Positions 60,136 to 64,000 of a stretch of 64,000 nt of DNA are shown here, piece by piece. Source of the DNA: Candidatus Planktophila sp. (GTDB lineage Bacteria; Actinomycetota; Actinomycetes; Nanopelagicales; Nanopelagicaceae). Position numbers and translations under genes: made by a program. Below the pieces are notes generated by a model. The model was not told the origin of the DNA. It was given only the letters and a program-made list of their open reading frames with translations, and did not search any database. The stretch is taken from positions 1-64,000 of the forward strand of contig JAFMBT010000005.1 of NCBI GenBank assembly GCA_017858325.1, given 5' to 3'. The first letter of the stretch is position 1. Each line of letters begins with the position of its first letter.

Positions 60136-60405
60136 TTACTTAGCCTTCTCGATGATCTGGACTAAGCGCCAGCGCTTTGTTGCAGACAACGGACGTGTCT
60201 CCATAATCAAAACGCGATCTCCTGCACCAGCCTCATTCTTTTCATCATGTGCCTTCAATTTGCTTGACTGGCTCATAACCTTTGAATACAAACCGTGTGA
60301 AACACGATCTGAAACTTCAACAGTGATGGTCTTATCCATCTTGTCGCTTACGACGATGCCTTCACGGGTCTTACGGAAACCGCGATCTTCAGTCTTGTCA
60401 GCCAT
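60136..60405 (-). CDS. rpsQ: 30S ribosomal protein S17
   Basis: An 89-aa S17: [21 protein letters not shown], an OB-fold middle with [19 protein letters not shown], and [20 protein letters not shown]. Overlaps rpmC by one base. Confidence 0.98.
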   Translation of the reverse strand: MADKTEDRGFRKTREGIVVSDKMDKTITVEVSDRVSHGLYSKVMSQSSKLKAHDEKNEAGAGDRVLIMETRPLSATKRWRLVQIIEKAK

Positions 60406-60617
60406 TATGCAGCGCCTCCAATTCCTAGTTCACGTTCACGAATAATTGTGTAGATGCGCGCAATCTCTTTACGCACTGCACCAAGACGGCCATGGCTTTC
60501 GAGTTGTCCTGTAGCAGCCTGGAAACGCAAGTTAAAGAGTTCTTCTTTACCTTCACGCAACTTCGCTGCTAATTCATCAGCTGACAACTGGCGGAGTTCT
60601 TCTGTTGTATTCGCCAT
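60405..60617 (-). CDS. rpmC: 50S ribosomal protein L29
   Basis: A 70-aa L29: [39 protein letters not shown], and [13 protein letters not shown]. Encoded between rplP and rpsQ. Confidence 0.98.
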   Translation of the reverse strand: MANTTEELRQLSADELAAKLREGKEELFNLRFQAATGQLESHGRLGAVRKEIARIYTIIRERELGIGGAA

Positions 60618-60619
60618 GT

Positions 60620-61033
60620 TTATGCCTCCTCACGCTTTACGACGCGGCACTTCATTGGGAGCTTGTGAATCGCAAGACGCATAGCCTCTGTTGCGATCGC
60701 TTCTGTAACACCTGAAATTTCAAACATCACACGACCTGGCTTTACATTTGCAATCCACCACTCTGGTGAACCTTTACCAGAACCCATACGAGTTTCAGCA
60801 GGCTTCTTTGTGATTGGGCGGTCTGGATAGATGTTGATCCATACCTTTCCACCACGCTTGATATAACGAGTCATGGCAATACGCGCTGACTCAATCTGAC
60901 GGTTGGTAACGTAGGCAGGCTCAAGAGCTTGGATCCCAAAGTCACCGAATGCGACAGCTGTTCCACCCTTTGAACGCCCTGAACGGGATGGGTGGTGCTG
61001 CTTACGGTGCTTGATCTTACGAGGAATTAACAT
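60620..61033 (-). CDS. rplP: 50S ribosomal protein L16
   Basis: A 137-aa L16: [57 protein letters not shown], and [17 protein letters not shown]. Directly after rpsC. Confidence 0.98.
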   Translation of the reverse strand: MLIPRKIKHRKQHHPSRSGRSKGGTAVAFGDFGIQALEPAYVTNRQIESARIAMTRYIKRGGKVWINIYPDRPITKKPAETRMGSGKGSPEWWIANVKPGRVMFEISGVTEAIATEAMRLAIHKLPMKCRVVKREEA

Positions 61034-61837
61034 TTACGCCTCGCCTCCTTCTGTCGCTGGTGCTTCATCGGTGACCTGAGCAACCTGCGCAGCTGGCGCT
61101 GCCTGTGAAGTTGTTACTTCACCCCGAGGTGCGCGAGGTGTGCGTGGTCCGCGACGTTCTGGCTTTGGCGCGCGAGCTTCAGCAAGTGCCTTCTCTGCGC
61201 GCTCTGTGCGAGAACCAATAACTTCGCCTTTGTAGATCCAGACCTTCACACCTAAACGACCGAATGTTGTATGTGCCTCAAAGAAGCCATAATCAATATC
61301 GGCGCGAAGTGTGTGCAATGGAACTCGACCTTCACGGTAGAACTCAGAACGAGACATTTCAGCACCACCGAGACGACCACCGCACTGAACACGAATGCCT
61401 TGTGCTCCAGCCTTCATAGCTGACTGCATTGACTTCTTCATTGCGCGACGGAATGAAACACGTGCAGCAAGCTGCTCGGCGATTCCCTGTGCAACAAGCT
61501 GTGCGTCAATCTCTGGGTTCTTCACTTCAAGAATATTGAGCTGTACCTGCTTGCCTGTGAGCTTTTCAAGCTTCTGGCGAAGGATATCTGCTTCTTGTCC
61601 ACGGCGACCGATAACGATTCCTGGACGAGCTGTATATAGATCGATGCGTACACGATCGCGAGTACGCTCGATTTCGATACGTGAAACGCCTGCGCGCTCC
61701 ATACCCTTCTGCATCATGCGGCGGATCTCAACATCTTCCTTTACATAATCCTTGTACAACTTATCTGCATACCAACGTGACTTAAATTCAGTTGTGATGC
61801 CGAGGCGGAACCCGTGTGGGTTAACTTTTTGACCCAT
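61034..61837 (-). CDS. rpsC: 30S ribosomal protein S3
   Basis: A 267-aa S3: [20 protein letters not shown] domain with [15 protein letters not shown]-terminal [18 protein letters not shown]. An extended Ala/Pro/Arg-rich tail (residues about 220-267) is typical of actinobacteria. Overlaps rplV. Confidence 0.98.
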   Translation of the reverse strand: MGQKVNPHGFRLGITTEFKSRWYADKLYKDYVKEDVEIRRMMQKGMERAGVSRIEIERTRDRVRIDLYTARPGIVIGRRGQEADILRQKLEKLTGKQVQLNILEVKNPEIDAQLVAQGIAEQLAARVSFRRAMKKSMQSAMKAGAQGIRVQCGGRLGGAEMSRSEFYREGRVPLHTLRADIDYGFFEAHTTFGRLGVKVWIYKGEVIGSRTERAEKALAEARAPKPERRGPRTPRAPRGEVTTSQAAPAAQVAQVTDEAPATEGGEA

Positions 61838-62301
61838 TACTTGGTCGCTCCCTTCGCTGAATCATCAGCACGCTTTGGATTACGTGTCTGAGTCTTTGTT
61901 GATGTACGTGAAAGTGACTTTGAAGTCTCCTTCACATCACTGACGGTTAGAGTGATATGGCTTGAACGCTTCAAGATGCGGAACCCGCGGCCTTGAGCAC
62001 GTGGACGAAAGCGCTTCATTGTGCGGCCCTCATCGACAAGCGCTTCTACAACCCAGAGCTCTGAAGCGTCGCGAATTGCAGGGTTCTTCTGCTTTGCATT
62101 TGCAATGGCAGAGTTAAGAAGTGTGTACAGATCAGCACCGGCTGACTGTGGTGCAAACTTCAAGATTGATAGGGCTTCATCAGCGCGCTGCCCACGGACG
62201 AGATCGACAACACGTCGAGCTTTCTGTGGTGTGTGGCGGATGTCGCGCAAGATCGCACGAGCAATAGTTGCATCTGCTTTTGTCTCAGGAGTATTAGCCA
62301 C
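61837..62301 (-). CDS. rplV: 50S ribosomal protein L22 (GTG start)
   Basis: A 154-aa L22 from the GTG at 62301: [35 protein letters not shown], and [19 protein letters not shown]. The GTG lies eight bases inside the rpsS end (GTGGCTAA) and is preceded by GGAGAG, so I prefer it to the ATG at 62319. A basic Ser/Thr-rich tail of about 30 residues follows the core. Confidence 0.95.
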   Translation of the reverse strand: MANTPETKADATIARAILRDIRHTPQKARRVVDLVRGQRADEALSILKFAPQSAGADLYTLLNSAIANAKQKNPAIRDASELWVVEALVDEGRTMKRFRPRAQGRGFRILKRSSHITLTVSDVKETSKSLSRTSTKTQTRNPKRADDSAKGATK

Positions 62302-62575
62302 GAGTTGCTCTCCGATCATCCTTGACGTGTCCACGGAATGTACGTGTTGGTGCGAATTCACCGAGTTTGTGTCCGATCATTGCATCGGTAATAAATACTG
62401 GAACATGCTTGCGTCCGTCATGAACTGCAATAGTGTGTCCGATCATTGATGGAATGATCATCGAACGACGTGACCAGGTCTTGATCACATTCTTTGTGTT
62501 GGCATCGTTTTGGGCATCGACCTTCTTGGTCAGATGTCCATCAACGAATGGACCCTTCTTGAGACTACGTGGCAT
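62294..62575 (-). CDS. rpsS: 30S ribosomal protein S19
   Basis: A 93-aa S19: [39 protein letters not shown], and [20 protein letters not shown]. Overlaps rplV by eight bases. Confidence 0.98.
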   Translation of the reverse strand: MPRSLKKGPFVDGHLTKKVDAQNDANTKNVIKTWSRRSMIIPSMIGHTIAVHDGRKHVPVFITDAMIGHKLGEFAPTRTFRGHVKDDRRATRG

Positions 62576-62583
62576 TCGGGCTC

Positions 62584-63417
62584 CTACCGCTTCTTATTCG
62601 ACTTACGACGACGGACGATCATTGAATCTGATGCTTTCTTCTTACGGGTACGTGCTTCAGGCTTACCCCATGGAGTCACTGGGTGACGTCCTCCGGAGGT
62701 CTTACCTTCACCACCACCGTGTGGATGATCAACTGGGTTCATAACAACACCACGAACAGATGGGCGCTTACCCTTCCAACGCATACGTCCTGCTTTTCCA
62801 TAGTTGATGTTGGACTGTTCTGCGTTTCCAACTTCACCAACAGTTGCGCGGCAACGAATATCTACGCTGCGGATTTCACCTGAAGGCATACGTAGCTGAG
62901 CTAGTGGGCCTTCCTTTGCAACAAGCTGAACCGATGCACCTGCTGAGCGGGCAATTTTCGCTCCGCCACCTGGGCGAAGTTCGATTGCGTGCACAACAGT
63001 TCCTACTGGGATGTTACGTAGAGGCAAGTTGTTTCCAGTTTTGATATCAGCCTTTGGACCGTTTTCAACTGTTGCACCTTGCTCAAGATTTACAGGAGCG
63101 ATGATGTAGCGCTTCTCGCCATCTGCATAGTGAAGAAGTGCGATACGCGCTGTGCGATTTGGGTCGTATTCGATATGAGCGACCTTTGCTGGAACGCCAT
63201 CTTTATCGTTACGAGTAAAATCGATAACACGGTATGCGCGCTTGTGCCCGCCACCTTGGTGACGAACTGTGATACGTCCTGCGTTGTTACGGCCACCCTT
63301 TGAGTGCAGTGGGCGAACCAATGACTTCTCAGGTGTTGTACGAGTGATCTCAGCAAAATCTGGAACGCTCGCGCCGCGTTGGCCCGGTGTGGTTGGCTTT
63401 AATTTACGAAGTGCCAT
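62584..63417 (-). CDS. rplB: 50S ribosomal protein L2
   Basis: A 277-aa L2 of the peptidyl-transferase region: [56 protein letters not shown], and the basic C-terminus. Starts after a 40-base gap from rplW. Confidence 0.98.
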   Translation of the reverse strand: MALRKLKPTTPGQRGASVPDFAEITRTTPEKSLVRPLHSKGGRNNAGRITVRHQGGGHKRAYRVIDFTRNDKDGVPAKVAHIEYDPNRTARIALLHYADGEKRYIIAPVNLEQGATVENGPKADIKTGNNLPLRNIPVGTVVHAIELRPGGGAKIARSAGASVQLVAKEGPLAQLRMPSGEIRSVDIRCRATVGEVGNAEQSNINYGKAGRMRWKGKRPSVRGVVMNPVDHPHGGGEGKTSGGRHPVTPWGKPEARTRKKKASDSMIVRRRKSNKKR

Positions 63418-63457
63418 GATGATCCTTTTCTAGAAGTCCCAATTAGTAAGGTTGCCC

Positions 63458-63751
63458 TTACGAAACTGGGCCTCCAAAGATGTCGATACGGTCGCCAGCG
63501 GCCACATGAACGATTGCTCGCTTTGTGTCTTTGCGCTTTCCATCACCAAAACGTGTGCGCTTATTCTTTCCTTGACGGTTCATTGTGTTAACCGAAATTA
63601 CCTTCACGCCAAACACCTTCTCCACCGCAATTTTGATCTCAGTCTTGTTGGCATCTGGTGCAACAATGAATGTGTACTTATTTTCATCGAGTAGTCCGTA
63701 GCTCTTTTCAGAGACAACTGGGGCTACCAATACGTCGCGATGGTCTTTCAT
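63458..63751 (-). CDS. rplW: 50S ribosomal protein L23
   Basis: A 97-aa L23 at the tunnel exit: [41 protein letters not shown], and [20 protein letters not shown]. Overlaps the end of rplD by four bases. Confidence 0.98.
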   Translation of the reverse strand: MKDHRDVLVAPVVSEKSYGLLDENKYTFIVAPDANKTEIKIAVEKVFGVKVISVNTMNRQGKNKRTRFGDGKRKDTKRAIVHVAAGDRIDIFGGPVS

Positions 63752-64000
63752 GCTGAAACCTCACTCTCGCGTGCCACTGACTTTGCACCCTTACCTGCAG
63801 CGCGAGCCTTAAGGAAATCGTTAATCGCGCTCTCAGAGAAGACAACATCATCGCTCTTTAAAAGGTCATAAGCGTTGAGCTGATCTGGAACGAGAAGGTG
63901 AAGGTTCTCTGCATTGCGAAGTGAACGCCATGCGGCATCTTCGCTACGTGATACGACAACCAAGAGATGGCGACGATCTGAGAACTGGCGAACTGCGGCA
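63748..64000 (-). CDS. rplD: 50S ribosomal protein L4, C-terminal part (runs off the window)
   Basis: The last 84 codons or so of L4. The frame is open to the window edge, reading [20 protein letters not shown] at the start and [19 protein letters not shown] near the end, which is the L4 C-terminus. The N-terminal two-thirds and start codon lie beyond position 64000. Confidence 0.94.
   Translation of the reverse strand, partial: AAVRQFSDRRHLLVVVSRSEDAAWRSLRNAENLHLLVPDQLNAYDLLKSDDVVFSESAINDFLKARAAGKGAKSVARESEVSA

Overview
The window reads as a chromosomal segment of a streamlined, fairly low-GC actinobacterium. The gene content and order are those of Actinobacteria: birA/accD/accE/maf/accA, sucC-sucD-perM-purN-purH-folD, guaB-guaB3-guaA, whiB beside groEL/groES, tsaD-rimI-tsaB-tsaE, alr, acpS, glmS, glmM, rpsI-rplM and the S10/spc/alpha ribosomal clusters. 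Intergenic gaps are tiny, many genes overlap by 1-11 bases, several proteins are shortened (a CBS-less IMP dehydrogenase), and base composition is well below Streptomyces or Mycobacterium. Together these suggest a freshwater acI-type lineage (order Nanopelagicales, Planktophila-like). That taxonomic call is inference; the phylum is secure.

Layout. 1-2385 (minus): birA-purK-purE. 2404-8959 (plus): acyl-CoA carboxylase genes accD, accE, maf and accA, then a purine nucleoside phosphorylase and a PGM2/PmmB-type phosphosugar mutase. 8948-12248 (minus): an orphan BMP-type binding protein, trpS and a CBS/DUF21 membrane protein. 12380-13459 (plus): a stand-alone UgpC/MsmK-type ATPase. 13525-22116 (minus): icd, mdh, DUF3017, folD, purH, purN, perM-like, sucD, sucC, i.e. 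TCA-cycle and purine/folate genes. 22218-24473 (minus) pcrA is divergent from 24502-25227 (plus), a PIG-L deacetylase. 25244-29770 (minus): secreted cyclophilin, guaA, guaB3, guaB. 29815-30720 (minus): a MerR/B12 regulator with CarH-type cobalamin residues, divergent from a whiB3/whiD-type gene (30880-31218). 31294-35791 (minus): groEL, groES (with a CIRCE operator), tsaD, rimI, tsaB, tsaE. 35863-42306 (minus): a Liv-type ABC importer operon ending in a secreted alpha/beta hydrolase, inserted between tsaE and alr. 42316-49638 (minus): alr, acpS, PAP2, glmS, glmM, rpsI, rplM, truA. 49666-64000 (minus): rplQ back through the alpha, spc and S10 clusters to a partial rplD.

How it works together. 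The left third links fatty-acid/propionyl-CoA carboxylation and its biotin ligase with purine synthesis and nucleoside salvage. The middle holds IMP synthesis (purN, purH, folD) and IMP-to-GMP conversion (guaB, guaA), plus the 2-oxoglutarate/succinate/malate steps of the TCA cycle. The right half is translation, secretion and cell-wall precursor supply. The accessory parts are the importer/hydrolase operon and the B12-binding regulator next to whiB.

The most noteworthy DNA-level signal is promoter compaction. Two divergent gene pairs (birA/accD and pcrA/PIG-L deacetylase) are separated by only 18 and 28 bp. Each has -10 motifs on both strands placed so that both genes would be leaderless; in the first pair the two -10 elements share the same seven bases. 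I found no tRNA, rRNA, CRISPR, transposon, prophage or restriction system. No stretch over 300 bases lacks a gene; the longest (53036-53252, 217 bp) holds only small hairpins. I did not identify a clearly new multi-gene defence or metabolic system.
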